Assembly: GCA_014204635.1 (NCBI GenBank)
Contig: JACHLS010000004.1
Span: forward strand, 310,001-374,000
Length of the DNA stretch: 64,000 nucleotides
Direction: 5' to 3'
Origin: Sporosarcina luteola
Lineage (GTDB): Bacteria; Bacillota; Bacilli; Bacillales_A; Planococcaceae
Positions within the stretch are counted from its first letter, which is position 1. Each line of letters starts with the position of its first letter. The position numbers were made by a program, and so were the translations under genes. Under the pieces are notes generated by a model, which made no database searches, was not told the DNA's origin, and was given only the letters and a program-made list of their open reading frames with translations. This document shows, in pieces, positions 1 through 8,611 of the stretch.

Positions 1-222
1 TTAAGTGATGCGATTGTCGAGAGGCTTGGACGCAGTGTAACAAAACTGCATGGGAAAGGCGGAATTAGTGACAACGAAAAAGATGTCATTTATGTCGTCG
101 TCACCAGATTGGAGATCTCCAAACTGAAACAAATTGTACGGGATGTCGATCCGACTGCCTTCGTCACAATTATGAATACCCAAGAAACACACGGGGCGAC
201 ATTTAAATCAGCAATCCATTAA
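1..222 (+). CDS. YitT family membrane protein, C-terminal part (DUF2179)
   Basis: Frame 1 is open from the window edge to TAA at 220-222 and encodes the last 73 residues of a protein that begins outside the window. The visible part has the look of the cytosolic DUF2179 domain that closes YitT-type membrane proteins: an N-terminal [13 protein letters not shown] stretch, then [15 protein letters not shown] and a final segment reading [16 protein letters not shown]. The membrane segments would lie upstream and are not visible. Function of the family is not established. The reverse-strand reading frame over the same bases is a shadow. A terminator hairpin follows at once. Family assignment rests on the pattern only, since just the tail is present. 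Confidence 0.8.
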   Translation, partial: LSDAIVERLGRSVTKLHGKGGISDNEKDVIYVVVTRLEISKLKQIVRDVDPTAFVTIMNTQETHGATFKSAIH

Positions 223-225
223 AAA

Positions 226-264
226 GCGGGCGAAGCGCAAGAAATTGCGTCGCCCGTTTTGTTA
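226..264 (+). terminator. Rho-independent terminator of the YitT-type gene
   Basis: Arms CGGGCGA (227-233) and TCGCCCG (250-256) pair, extended by GCGCA/TGCG inside, and TTTTG follows. It lies 4 bases after the stop codon. An A-run before the left arm makes it usable from the reverse strand too, where the VOC gene ends. Confidence 0.8.
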
Positions 265-678
265 TTGTTCTTCGTAGCTTAATTGCCATTCGATACCGAA
301 ACGATCCCTAACACTTCCGTAACATTTGCTAAAGAAAGTCTCCTGGAGTTCCATTTTTACGGTTCCATCTTGCTTCAGCTTTTCAAAGGACTCTTGAATG
401 GCTTTCCTATCCTGACTGACGATGGCTAAGCTGATATTCGTACCTTCCATAACTTTCGATCCTGGAAAGGTGTCTGAAAACATGATAGTACTTCCGTTAA
501 TCATCAATCTGCCATGCATGATCAAGTTTTTCGCATCTTCCGCCAATGGGTATTCAGGATTCGGCGGGGCCTCTCCAAATGTCATCACTTGCGGTTGTTC
601 TGTTTTGAAAACCTCGGAATAAAATTCGATTGCTTCTCGACAATTGCCATTGAACGTCAAATAGATATCGACTGCCAC
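262..678 (-). CDS. VOC / PhnB-like glyoxalase-fold protein
   Basis: About 138 residues in the pattern of the PhnB-like branch of the vicinal oxygen chelate superfamily. It opens with IYLTFNGNCREAIEFYSEVF, carries LMINGSTIMFSDTFPG in the middle and ends with CYGSVRDRFGIEWQLSYEE. Members form small dimers with two beta-alpha-beta-beta-beta repeats. The metal and substrate of this one are unknown. The first in-frame GTG (685-687) touches the AAAGGA Shine-Dalgarno directly, so GTG at 676-678, 8 bases after AAAGGAG, is the more likely start. It begins about 28 bases after the SLC13 permease gene ends, on the same strand, so co-transcription is plausible, but no functional link is evident. Confidence 0.8.
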   Translation of the reverse strand: MAVDIYLTFNGNCREAIEFYSEVFKTEQPQVMTFGEAPPNPEYPLAEDAKNLIMHGRLMINGSTIMFSDTFPGSKVMEGTNISLAIVSQDRKAIQESFEKLKQDGTVKMELQETFFSKCYGSVRDRFGIEWQLSYEEQ

Positions 679-706
679 TTGTGCCACTCCTTTCGTATTC
701 TATTTA

Positions 707-2551
707 TCATAACGGAAAGAAAAGCGGTATGGCAATCATCATGACGATGAACATGATGAGCTGCAGCGGAACTCCCGCCCTGACAAAATCCTTGAAACGA
801 TAATTGCCTGCCGTCATGACGAGCGCATTAGTCGGGGATGCGACTGGAGTCGAAAAGGCCATACTCGCTCCGACAGCAACGGCAATTAAAAAGGGGTACG
901 GGCTGACTGCCATACTAAGAGCCGCACTTAATCCAATCGGCGCAAATAAAACCGCCGTTGCCGTGTTGCTAATAAACTGGCCAAACAGCATCGTCAGAAG
1001 GAATATCCCTCCTAACACGCCAATCGGGCCTATCGGACCGAGCAATTTCACAATTCCCTCCGCCAACATGACCATCCCGCCTGTTTTTTCAAGTGCGGTC
1101 GCCATCGGCAGCATTGCCGCAATTAAAACGATGCTTTCCCAGTTGATCTGGCCATAGGCATCATCCATATTGCGGACACATCCCGTTATAATCATGAGAA
1201 CTGCCCCTATTAATACTGAGATCACGGCAGGAAATAACTCAAGGATCATTAAACCGACAACGAGAATCATGATAGCGCCCGCAATTAGTGCTTTCCCGCT
1301 TGCTGCCGCCGTACCGGCATGCTCCTTCGGCTGGCCGATGACGACGACATCTTTTGTTTCCTTGGCAAGCAACTCAATCGACTCCCAAGCTCCTTGAATC
1401 AACAATGAATCCCCAAAACGAAGCCGTTGCTTCGTCATGTCACGAGCTACATATTCACCTTGCCGATTCATGCCGATTATGTTGACATTGTACTTTTCTC
1501 GAAAGCCGATGCCGCGAATGGATTCATTGATGAAGCTTGAATGAGGCGTCAATAATACCTCTGCGATCCCGAACTGTTTTGAAATCAACTCAGATGCCTC
1601 TGGCTCCTCTTCCTCAATTTCCAACCCAAACGCGTTCACAAATTTTTCGACATTCACCCGAGATCCCTGAACATAGAGCCGATCTTTTGGTTGTATGATA
1701 CTATCCGGGCCGGCCATCTCTTGATACGTCATCGGCAATAACTTCATATTTTCCATCGACTTCCTGCTAATCTTCAGGACACATATATGAAAGGAAGCAG
1801 GAATTTTCAACTGTGCCAGCCGTTTTCCCGCAAGTTCCGAGTTTGCCGGCACCTTCACCTTGAACAGGTTCCCTCCCAATTCATAATCAATTGCCAGCTG
1901 CTTCGGCGATAACTTATGATTGGATGCCCCAGAACCGTTTGTTTGCCCAGACGGCAATAAAGTATTCCTGATCAGAAACATATAGATTAGACCGACCATC
2001 ACGCCGATAAGGCCAATCGGTGTAATTTGAAAGAAACCGAGTTTCTCAAATCCATTATCCACAAGCATTTGACTGATGATCAAATTCGGCGGCGAGGCGA
2101 TCAACGTCAATAGTCCTGAAAAACTCGCCATATACGATAGGGGAATTAAATATTTAGAAGGGCTGCTCTTAATGCTGATCGCAATACTTACAACAATCGG
2201 CATCATTAAGGCGACTGTCCCCGTATTGCTCATGAAAGCACCAACAGCTGCCACTATGAGCAATAGCAATACGAAGAGCCTCTTTTCACTTTCTCCTGAG
2301 TAACGGAGCAAGAGAGAACCTGCCATTTGGGCAAGCCCCGTCCGTAAAATGCCGGCTCCAATAATGAATAATCCGGCGATCATGATGACGACGGAATTTG
2401 AAAAGCCGGTCAATGCCTCTCCTGGCGAAAGAATACCTGTCAGCACCATGGACAGAAGCGCGAGTACCGCCACTAAGTCCGATCGCAATCGATTTGTCAT
2501 GAAAAGGATGACCGTTATTCCTAAAATGAGAAAAGTCAACGTAAGCTGCAA
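707..2551 (-). CDS. SLC13-family permease with two TrkA-C domains
   Basis: 614 residues. The N-terminal half has hydrophobic segments starting LTLTFLILGITVILFMT, with the family-like SNTGTVALMMPIV stretch near residue 110. Two cytosolic TrkA-C (RCK_C) domains follow, roughly residues 210-300 and 320-400 (KVPANSELAGKRLAQL and the RFGDSLLIQGAWESIE region). The C-terminal half is again membrane-embedded and ends with a second SNTATAVLFAPIGLS motif. The architecture fits DASS/SLC13 carriers, which move dicarboxylates or sulfate with sodium; TrkA-C domains usually bind a ligand that gates transport. The substrate cannot be read from sequence. The start is TTG at 2549-2551 behind AGGA. It precedes the VOC gene on the same strand. 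Confidence 0.85.
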   Translation of the reverse strand: MQLTLTFLILGITVILFMTNRLRSDLVAVLALLSMVLTGILSPGEALTGFSNSVVIMIAGLFIIGAGILRTGLAQMAGSLLLRYSGESEKRLFVLLLLIVAAVGAFMSNTGTVALMMPIVVSIAISIKSSPSKYLIPLSYMASFSGLLTLIASPPNLIISQMLVDNGFEKLGFFQITPIGLIGVMVGLIYMFLIRNTLLPSGQTNGSGASNHKLSPKQLAIDYELGGNLFKVKVPANSELAGKRLAQLKIPASFHICVLKISRKSMENMKLLPMTYQEMAGPDSIIQPKDRLYVQGSRVNVEKFVNAFGLEIEEEEPEASELISKQFGIAEVLLTPHSSFINESIRGIGFREKYNVNIIGMNRQGEYVARDMTKQRLRFGDSLLIQGAWESIELLAKETKDVVVIGQPKEHAGTAAASGKALIAGAIMILVVGLMILELFPAVISVLIGAVLMIITGCVRNMDDAYGQINWESIVLIAAMLPMATALEKTGGMVMLAEGIVKLLGPIGPIGVLGGIFLLTMLFGQFISNTATAVLFAPIGLSAALSMAVSPYPFLIAVAVGASMAFSTPVASPTNALVMTAGNYRFKDFVRAGVPLQLIMFIVMMIAIPLFFPL

Positions 2552-2703
2552 AACTATCCTGTTCCTTTCTGTTTTTCATGAGATAATTTGCCAATCCCGG
2601 TTTATTCTATTTTTACTAAACATCCAATATTGTTAGGAATGGTACAGACCGCTCTCTTTATAAAGTATGATGTATTTTTCTACTTACGATTGTAGTATAT
2701 CCA

Positions 2704-2733
2704 AATAAAAAGCGCTCCTTTAAAGAGCACTTT
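2704..2733 (-). terminator. Terminator overlapping the stop codon of the ylmA-like gene
   Basis: On the reverse strand AGTGCTC pairs with GAGCGCT across a short loop that contains the TAA stop. TTTTTATTT follows (2704-2710). The stem includes the last codons of the gene. Confidence 0.65.
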
Positions 2734-3559
2734 TCTCCATTCCCTCTTTTTCAGCATCAATTTGCCGGAGTACTGTTGATTGATCCACATGAAGATATGG
2801 ACGTCTGCCTTCCCATTGTACTTTCACCGGAACAGAGTATGTCTTTGTCAATAATTCATCAGTAATGACATCCTGTTTCGGCCCGGCCGCAACGACTTGT
2901 CCATTTCTCATGAGCAGAACATGGGTAATGTCTTCTATGATTTCTTCCACATGATGTGTCACATAGACTAAGTGACAATTTGTTTTGGCAACCGTATGTA
3001 GTGAATGTAAAAATTGTTCTCTCGATAAAATATCAAGACCAGAACATGGCTCATCCAAAATAAGCAGTGAAGGCTCACTCATTAAAGCACGTGCAATGAA
3101 AACACGCCGTTTCTCCCCTTCGGACAGTAGACTGATTTTCTTGCCTTTCAAGTATGTCAGACGAAAGTCATGCAACAATTCCTCCGCTTTCTCCCAGTCT
3201 TCTTTAGATGTCTGTTCATAAAGGCCAAAACTGGCATACTTGCCACTTATGACAACCCGTTCAACTATTTCATTTATAAACATTTGTGAAAATCGTTCGA
3301 GAGAACTGCTGACAAATCCTATTTTCTTCCTCAATTCCGGCAAATTGGTCTCCCCAAATCGATTCCCTAAAATCTCTACTTCTCCTTCCGTCGGAAACTG
3401 ATGTGCTGCCATGATATTCAGCAAGGACGTTTTTCCGGAGCCATTTAATCCTAAAATAGCCCAATGCTCTCCAGGCTTCATGGTCAAGTCTACATTTGAA
3501 AGGATTTCGTTCGTACCTCTCTTGTAAAAGATATGTTGCAAGTGAATGATGGATTCCAC
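2720..3559 (-). CDS. ylmA: ABC transporter ATP-binding protein, YlmA type
   Basis: 279-residue single nucleotide-binding domain. Visible motifs are Walker A GLNGSGKT at 37-44, a signature loop written LLSEGEKRR (LSEGE in place of LSGGQ) near 145, Walker B LLILDEP near 165 and a switch His in YVTHHVEEI. This matches YlmA/ModF-like cytosolic ATPases of Bacillales. No permease gene lies beside it, so it either pairs with a membrane protein elsewhere or acts in another process. The GTG start at 3557-3559 sits 8 bases after AAAGGAG. A terminator overlaps the stop codon, so it looks monocistronic. Substrate unknown. Confidence 0.82.
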   Translation of the reverse strand: MESIIHLQHIFYKRGTNEILSNVDLTMKPGEHWAILGLNGSGKTSLLNIMAAHQFPTEGEVEILGNRFGETNLPELRKKIGFVSSSLERFSQMFINEIVERVVISGKYASFGLYEQTSKEDWEKAEELLHDFRLTYLKGKKISLLSEGEKRRVFIARALMSEPSLLILDEPCSGLDILSREQFLHSLHTVAKTNCHLVYVTHHVEEIIEDITHVLLMRNGQVVAAGPKQDVITDELLTKTYSVPVKVQWEGRRPYLHVDQSTVLRQIDAEKEGMEKSAL

Positions 3560-3813
3560 GTTAGCTGCTCCTTTCCTGACTCATGCTTTTCCATATGAAT
3601 ATTTGAAGAAATACAAGTATTCAAACATAAGCATTTGATGACTTGAAAAAGAATAAAGGGTAAGACTCCCTTTACTTCAATGGATGACTTCTTTAGAAAA
3701 AGGGCTACAGTCGCGTCTAATTCTTTCATACTACTATATCTCCAACAGGCTAAATATTCAATGAAGTTCAACATTATGTAACATTCAAATCATCATTAGG
3801 CAGGAGGTAGTCA

Positions 3814-3996
3814 GTGTCATCTTGTTTCCTCATCCCTCGCATATATCGAGGGTTGCTAAACGGAATAGTCAAAGTCCAAGAGGTCAAGCTGACAGACAAG
3901 AGAAACGAAGGATTGGTTTTGGCAAGCAGTTGCAGAAGCCATGACCATTTTCGCGGTCAATCTAAAACCTCTACTAATACGGATGCCAGAATATGA
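3814..3996 (+). other. Possible small gene, perhaps frameshifted
   Basis: An ideal AGGAGG (3802-3807) stands 6 bases before GTG at 3814, which opens a 60-codon frame starting VSSCFLIPRIYRG. After about residue 32 the protein becomes Ser/His-rich. A different + frame then reads DWFWQAVAEAMTIFAVN and on to a TAA at about 4000, which looks more protein-like. Either a short unrecognised protein or a gene broken by one frameshift would explain this. A terminator hairpin follows at about 4010-4055. No family recognised. The rest of the 3560-4124 interval shows nothing else. Confidence 0.25.
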
Positions 3997-4005
3997 ATAC
4001 TAAAG

Positions 4006-4055
4006 AAAAAGACATCATTTCGTCTTAAAAAATGAACGAAATGATGTCTTTTTTG
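4006..4055. terminator. Bidirectional terminator after the TRAP operon
   Basis: A 13-base perfect stem, GACATCATTTCGT (4011-4023) with ACGAAATGATGTC (4036-4048), has TTTTTT after it on the + strand and an A-run before it, so it can stop transcription in both directions. It lies about 70 bases past the end of the TRAP permease gene. Confidence 0.85.
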
Positions 4056-4124
4056 ATTTCAGGTATCTTCCAATTCATAACGTAAGTTTTTCTGGCCTCA
4101 GTTTACAATGCAGGACGAAACATT

Positions 4125-6143
4125 TTAAGCAACCGCCACTTTGCCTTTATCTTTCGTTTTCCACTGAATTGCCATCATCATTAGAAACAGGCCTAGACCT
4201 ACTATGTCCGTAATTGTTTCTGGATAAATTAACAGTAGACCAATCGGCACGATGATGATCCGCTCAATCCAATTACATTTACGGTACCAGTAACCGATAA
4301 TCCCTGCACCGATCGCCACCATACCAATTATTGCTGTGAATGTCACCCAGATGATTTCGAAGAAGGATGAATCAATCATGAGCAAAGCAGGATTGAAAAT
4401 GAACATATATGGAATGATGAATGCGGCTATTGCCAATTTCGCCGAGTTGACTCCCGTTTTGATCGGATCTCCGCCCGATATCCCGGAAGCGGCGAAGGCG
4501 GCTAAAGCGACCGGAGGCGTGATATCCGCTACAATTCCAAAATAGAATACAAAAAGGTGCGCAGAAATTGCGACGACAATTGGAACCGCCGAATCTGCAG
4601 GCATATCCAGCATTAATAATGTAATGATCGCCGGTGCAGCAATGGTAGAGGTGATGACATAGTTTGCCGTTGTCGGGGAACCCATACCGAGCACAATTGC
4701 AGCCAGCATCGTAAAGACCAATGTCAAGACGATATTACCGCCAGCCGCCGAGATCAAACCATTCGCGAGGCTCAAGCCAAGACCGGTCTTTACCACGACA
4801 CCGACAATAATTCCCGCACATGCCGTTGCAGCAGCTACAGCAAGAGCAGTACGCGCCCCATCGACGAGAGCGACAATAATATCTTTGATGCCCAAACGTG
4901 TTGATTTGTCAAAAAAGCTGACCACTAATGTTAATACAATACCTAGCAATGCGGCTTTCATTGTTGGAATGCCTAGTAATAGGAATAGGATAATCCCTAG
5001 AATCGGCAGCAGCAGATAAATTTTCTTCAAAGTCGCTTTCCGGTCTGGAATTTGATCTTCCGTCATTCCTTGCAAGCCAACACGCTTTGCTTCGAAATGG
5101 GTCATGATCCAAATACCCGTAAAGTAAAGCAAGGCAGGAATGGTCGCCGCCTTTGCGATTTCCCAATAGGTCACATTCCCGATGAATTCCACCATCAAGA
5201 ATGCAGCTGCCCCCATGATCGGCGGCATAATTTGGCCGCCAGTAGAAGCTGCCGCTTCAACTCCGCCGGCAAACTCTTTCCGATAGCCGAGCTTTTTCAT
5301 CATCGGGATCGTATAGGAACCGGACCCGACGACATTTGCTACGGAGCTTCCTGAAATTGTCCCTTGCAACGCACTTGAGAAGATTGCAACTTTAGCAGGA
5401 CCACCTGTCAAACGACCCGCCAATACAACTGCAAGGTCATTAAAGTAATTTCCGACACCCGTCTTGACGAGGAATGCCCCAAATAGCAGGAAGACGAAGA
5501 TAAAGGTGGAAGACACGCTAATCGGCGTCCCTAAAATACCGTCTGTCGTAAAGAACATCAGCTGAACTAAACTCTCAAGATCCTGCCCTCGGTGAGCGAG
5601 GAATCCTGGGAAGTAAGGACCGAAAAATGCATAAACCAAAAATACCGATGCAATGATTGTAATAGGGAATCCAACTGCACGGCGTGCTGCTTCAAGTGTC
5701 AATAATACAGCAGCAATCCCTACGATCACATCAAGCAAAGACACCCTGCCGATACGTAATACGAGCTCACCGTAAAAGAGTGGCCAGTATAGTCCTACTC
5801 CAATGGAAACTAATGAAAGAATCACATCATAGAAAGGCACTTTGTTCTTCTTGACCCCCGCCTTTTTCCTCGCTGGAAAAAGGATGAAAATAAGTGCAAG
5901 GGCGAACCCTAAATGGATGGAACGCTGTATATATGCAGTAAAAGGCGTTCCGATGGAAGTGTAAAGTTGAAATATGGAAAAGGCAAGCAAACCGCCAAAT
6001 ACAATATATTTAAAAATCCCTTTTACATTTCTCGTGTTTGATTCCGGATCATACTTTTGCAAGATTTCAAGCTGCTCTTCTTCAGTCAGCATGTCAAACT
6101 GTTCATCCGTCAGCTCATGCTGCTTCGTTTTATCTTTAACCAC
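4125..6143 (-). CDS. TRAP transporter permease, fused small and large subunits (TAXI type)
   Basis: 672 residues with a charged N-terminus (about 45 residues) and many hydrophobic segments. The early part corresponds to the 4-TM DctQ-like subunit and the remainder to the 12-TM DctM-like subunit, the usual fusion in TAXI-TRAP systems. Family-like stretches include SALQGTISGSSVANVVGSG, EAAASTGGQIMPPIMGAAA and GMGSPTTANYVI. TRAP permeases import substrates, often organic acids or glutamate, using an ion gradient and a binding protein. The start GTG at 6141-6143 is preceded by AAGGAG and overlaps the end of the DUF1850 gene by 8 bases, implying translational coupling. With the next two genes it makes one operon. 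Substrate unknown. Confidence 0.93.
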   Translation of the reverse strand: MVKDKTKQHELTDEQFDMLTEEEQLEILQKYDPESNTRNVKGIFKYIVFGGLLAFSIFQLYTSIGTPFTAYIQRSIHLGFALALIFILFPARKKAGVKKNKVPFYDVILSLVSIGVGLYWPLFYGELVLRIGRVSLLDVIVGIAAVLLTLEAARRAVGFPITIIASVFLVYAFFGPYFPGFLAHRGQDLESLVQLMFFTTDGILGTPISVSSTFIFVFLLFGAFLVKTGVGNYFNDLAVVLAGRLTGGPAKVAIFSSALQGTISGSSVANVVGSGSYTIPMMKKLGYRKEFAGGVEAAASTGGQIMPPIMGAAAFLMVEFIGNVTYWEIAKAATIPALLYFTGIWIMTHFEAKRVGLQGMTEDQIPDRKATLKKIYLLLPILGIILFLLLGIPTMKAALLGIVLTLVVSFFDKSTRLGIKDIIVALVDGARTALAVAAATACAGIIVGVVVKTGLGLSLANGLISAAGGNIVLTLVFTMLAAIVLGMGSPTTANYVITSTIAAPAIITLLMLDMPADSAVPIVVAISAHLFVFYFGIVADITPPVALAAFAASGISGGDPIKTGVNSAKLAIAAFIIPYMFIFNPALLMIDSSFFEIIWVTFTAIIGMVAIGAGIIGYWYRKCNWIERIIIVPIGLLLIYPETITDIVGLGLFLMMMAIQWKTKDKGKVAVA

Positions 6144-6657
6144 TCAAGTTAACTCCTTTCATCATTTGAAATAGGGAGAGACTCTTAATTTGAAACTCGT
6201 ACGATTTCCCTCTAGTCAAATGTTGTTTTAAATCATATTCGTGCTGTCGATAGCGGAAAGCAAGATCAGCATCGACATCACCGATATACAAGACGAACGA
6301 CTTGACTGTACGATTATCGTAAGTAAGCGTATACACTCCGTCTTCCACTCTAAGAGACTCTCCTTCTTCGGCATAGCCGGGCAATCCGATTCCAACATCC
6401 TCGTATTCCATAGAAAGCATTTTAATATGCTCCCGTTGGACAACTCGGTACGTTTCCAGTACGTTGGATAAAAAGATCGAGTGGACATATCGGATTTGAA
6501 ATTCCTTTTCCTCCTGCTGTTTTAAATAGAAAACTGCGGGGTGGTCTGTCCGGTACTCGGTGAAAGTGAATGCCTTTTGAATAGGCAGGAAAAAAAAGAT
6601 GAGGGTAAGTAGGAGCAACAGCAAAAGAATGGTCAGGGTGATCCCTTTCTTTCTCAT
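6136..6657 (-). CDS. DUF1850 protein of a TAXI-TRAP operon
   Basis: 173 residues: one strongly hydrophobic N-terminal segment (about 8-26, poly-Leu followed by FFFLP) and an extracellular part with FQIRYVHSIFLSNVLETYRV and YEDVGIGLPGYAEEG, which is the DUF1850 pattern. Genes of this family repeatedly sit between TAXI-type binding protein and permease genes, so a role at the outer face of the transporter is likely, but its biochemistry is not known. It lies between the binding protein gene (90-base gap with a stem-loop) and the permease gene (8-base overlap). The start ATG is preceded by AAAGGAAG. Confidence 0.8.
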   Translation of the reverse strand: MRKKGITLTILLLLLLLTLIFFFLPIQKAFTFTEYRTDHPAVFYLKQQEEKEFQIRYVHSIFLSNVLETYRVVQREHIKMLSMEYEDVGIGLPGYAEEGESLRVEDGVYTLTYDNRTVKSFVLYIGDVDADLAFRYRQHEYDLKQHLTRGKSYEFQIKSLSLFQMMKGVNLSG

Positions 6658-6690
6658 CTGTCACTTCCTTTCCATTCGAGTAATGAAGAA

Positions 6691-6729
6691 TGGGACGGCA
6701 GAAGCAATCTGCTTCACCGCCCCGTTCCA
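6691..6729 (-). other. Intra-operon stem-loop between binding protein and DUF1850 genes
   Basis: GAAGCA (6701-6706) pairs with TGCTTC (6710-6715) around a 3-base loop. The stem is prolonged outward by GG-rich arms to TGGGAC (6691-6696)/GTTCCA (6724-6729). No strong U-run follows on the reverse strand. A processing/stability hairpin or partial terminator would explain higher binding-protein than permease output. This is inference. Confidence 0.5.
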
Positions 6730-6747
6730 CTAACGTGCCGTCATGAA

Positions 6748-7737
6748 TTACTTATTCACTTCATCGAAATACTTTTGAGCACCAGGATGTACCGGAATTC
6801 CAATTCCGTCCAATCCTGTCTCAGCTTTGATCAACTTGCCTTTTGCGTGTTGCAGCTTGGAAGCATTGTCGTAAATTGCCTTTGTAATCTCATAGCCTAA
6901 ATCCTCTGGAATATCGTTTTGTACAACGAGCATCGCACCGACAGAAACAGTTGGCGTCTCTTCAGCCAATCCATATGTGCCGGCAGGGATTACGTCTTTT
7001 GCGTAGTACTGATATTTAGAAATCAATTCATCAGCTTTTTCATCCGATACAGGAACTACATATACTTGTGCACTTGCATTTAGACCTTCAACTGCACTAG
7101 TTGGTGATCCAGCAGTGATGAAAGCGGCATCAATTTGACCCGACTGCAAACCATCTGTTGACTCGCCAAAGTCTAGGTTTTGCGGTTGAATATCATCCAT
7201 CGTCAAACCGTGAACTTCAAGAAGTTGTTCAGCGTTCGCATATGTACCTGAGCCCGGCGCTCCTACAGACACTCTTTTGCCTTTCAAATCTTCAAACGTT
7301 TTAATTCCTGTCTTTTCAAGAGTTACCAAGTGAACCGTCTCTGGATAAAGTGCACCGATCGCAGAAACATTGTCAACCACTTCTCCATCAAACATCATCT
7401 CGCCTTTAGATGCATAATAAGCGATATCAGTCTGAACAAACGCAATCTCTGCCTTATTCTCTTTCAACGCTGTCATATTCGCAGCGGATGCTTGGGAAAC
7501 CTCAGCAGTTGTTTTAATGCCCGTTTCGCTATCAATGTACTCAGCAAGCGCTCCACCAAGTGAATAGTATGTACCTTGCGTACCGCCTGTTAGAATACTT
7601 AGATATTTAAAGTCCTCTTTCTTCTTCCCGGAACCCGATCCCGAGCCTTTGCTTGAATCATCCGAACCACATGCCGCAAGAACGAGCATAGCAATCATCG
7701 TGATGAAAGCAAATATACGTATTTTACTATTCTTCAT
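6748..7737 (-). CDS. TAXI-family TRAP solute-binding lipoprotein
   Basis: 329 residues. The N-terminus is a lipoprotein signal with lipobox LAAC (Cys at about 23) followed by a Ser/Gly/Lys linker. The mature part shows the TAXI pattern: LSILTGGTQGTYYSLGGALAEYI, then VSQASAANMTALKENKAEIAFVQTD, FEDLKGKRVSVGAPGSGT, and GQIDAAFITAGSPT. These proteins capture the substrate outside the membrane and deliver it to the TRAP permease. It is the first gene of the three-gene operon, with a candidate promoter upstream. The ligand is not predictable with confidence; characterised members bind glutamate/glutamine or other small acids. Confidence 0.93.
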   Translation of the reverse strand: MKNSKIRIFAFITMIAMLVLAACGSDDSSKGSGSGSGKKKEDFKYLSILTGGTQGTYYSLGGALAEYIDSETGIKTTAEVSQASAANMTALKENKAEIAFVQTDIAYYASKGEMMFDGEVVDNVSAIGALYPETVHLVTLEKTGIKTFEDLKGKRVSVGAPGSGTYANAEQLLEVHGLTMDDIQPQNLDFGESTDGLQSGQIDAAFITAGSPTSAVEGLNASAQVYVVPVSDEKADELISKYQYYAKDVIPAGTYGLAEETPTVSVGAMLVVQNDIPEDLGYEITKAIYDNASKLQHAKGKLIKAETGLDGIGIPVHPGAQKYFDEVNK

Positions 7738-7783
7738 TCAACCATTCTCCCCTTTATTTAATAGTTTTGTAACTTAGTGTCCA

Positions 7784-7813
7784 TTTTAACATGAAGGCTG
7801 ACTCACTTGTCAA
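7784..7813 (-). promoter_or_regulatory. Candidate SigA promoter of the TRAP operon
   Basis: On the reverse strand TTGACA (7808-7813), 18-base spacer, TTAAAA (7784-7789). It lies about 50 bases before the binding protein gene. Confidence 0.5.
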
Positions 7814-7867
7814 CGTTTCTTAGTAAATTATCAGTAATTTGCAAGCGGTTCCACCTAAATCCATATC

Positions 7868-7897
7868 AAAAGAAGGACGGATTCATGTTTTCCGTCC
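7868..7897 (-). terminator. Terminator after the pgpA-type gene
   Basis: Reverse-strand stem GGACGGA/TCCGTCC (arms 7891-7897 and 7875-7881) followed by TTCTTTT. It stands about 20 bases after the stop codon. Confidence 0.7.
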
Positions 7898-7916
7898 CTC
7901 TCTCCATACTATTTAC

Positions 7917-8465
7917 TCACTCTTTCCCATTGATATCCGAAAAGGTCAGCCCCGCCTCTTCCAAATCCCGTGTCCGATGTGCAATGCGGGAAGCAGCACA
8001 CGAAGCGACGCTCGCAACCAGATCATCGAGGAAAGTGTGGACACCTCGGCCTTTTTTCGTATCCAATTCATTAATGATGCCGATTTTGTTCTTATCTAAA
8101 TGGCCGAATGTCGTAACAGCTATGGAACCATACGTGAAGACCGCACCTAGGGCAATCGTTTCATCTACGCCAAATAGTCCTTCGTCGTTTTCTACAATCT
8201 GTTGAAGAGGTGCGGACAGCTTTTTCTGTTCCGCCAACTCATCCAATTCAATTCCCACAAGGATGGCGTGCTGCAATTCGCGTTTTCGCAATACTTTTTC
8301 TACAGAATCCAAGCACTCCTCCAAATCAAGACCCGGATTGTATGGTGCCTGCATTTCATAAACAATTTTCGCAATATCCTCAAGCTTTACTCCACGACGG
8401 ACAAGAGCCTGCTTTGTTGCTTCTGTCACCACGTCGGAATGGACGATATTTTTCCCAGTGAACAT
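7917..8465 (-). CDS. Phosphatidylglycerophosphatase A family protein (YutG-like)
   Basis: 182 residues in the pattern of the Gram-positive PgpA/YutG family: VRRGVKLEDIAKIVYEMQAPYNPGL near the N-terminus, GLFGVDETIALGAVFTYGSIAVT centrally and GRGVHTFLDDLVASVASCAASRIAH near the end. Members are linked to dephosphorylation of phosphatidylglycerol phosphate, the last step of phosphatidylglycerol synthesis. This protein has few long hydrophobic segments, as in the soluble Firmicute branch, so the exact reaction is less certain than the family. ATG at 8463-8465 follows AAGGGG. It is monocistronic, with its own terminator, and divergent from yjcH. Confidence 0.8.
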   Translation of the reverse strand: MFTGKNIVHSDVVTEATKQALVRRGVKLEDIAKIVYEMQAPYNPGLDLEECLDSVEKVLRKRELQHAILVGIELDELAEQKKLSAPLQQIVENDEGLFGVDETIALGAVFTYGSIAVTTFGHLDKNKIGIINELDTKKGRGVHTFLDDLVASVASCAASRIAHRTRDLEEAGLTFSDINGKE

Positions 8466-8611
8466 AACATTGACCCCTTTTCTCTAGAGAAAATCCTTCT
8501 TCCAAAAGAGGAAGGGAAACCTCCTCTTTTTTGTGCATCCTATGCAAGCATTATACCTGTTCTTCATCCTATGTTACAATTTCAATACATGACAGCATGA
8601 GGAGGTCTAAA

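Noticed and set aside
1-192. Reverse-strand frame at the window start
   Set aside because: Shadow of the + strand YitT-type coding region.
3490-3774. 94-codon reverse frame upstream of the ylmA-like gene
   Set aside because: No ribosome site; overlaps the ABC gene start in another frame and has no recognisable domain.
8500-8535. Hairpin with TTTTTT before yjcH
   Set aside because: Looks like a terminator, but no + strand gene precedes it; stem AGAGG/CCTCT is short. It may be a fold in the pgpA leader.
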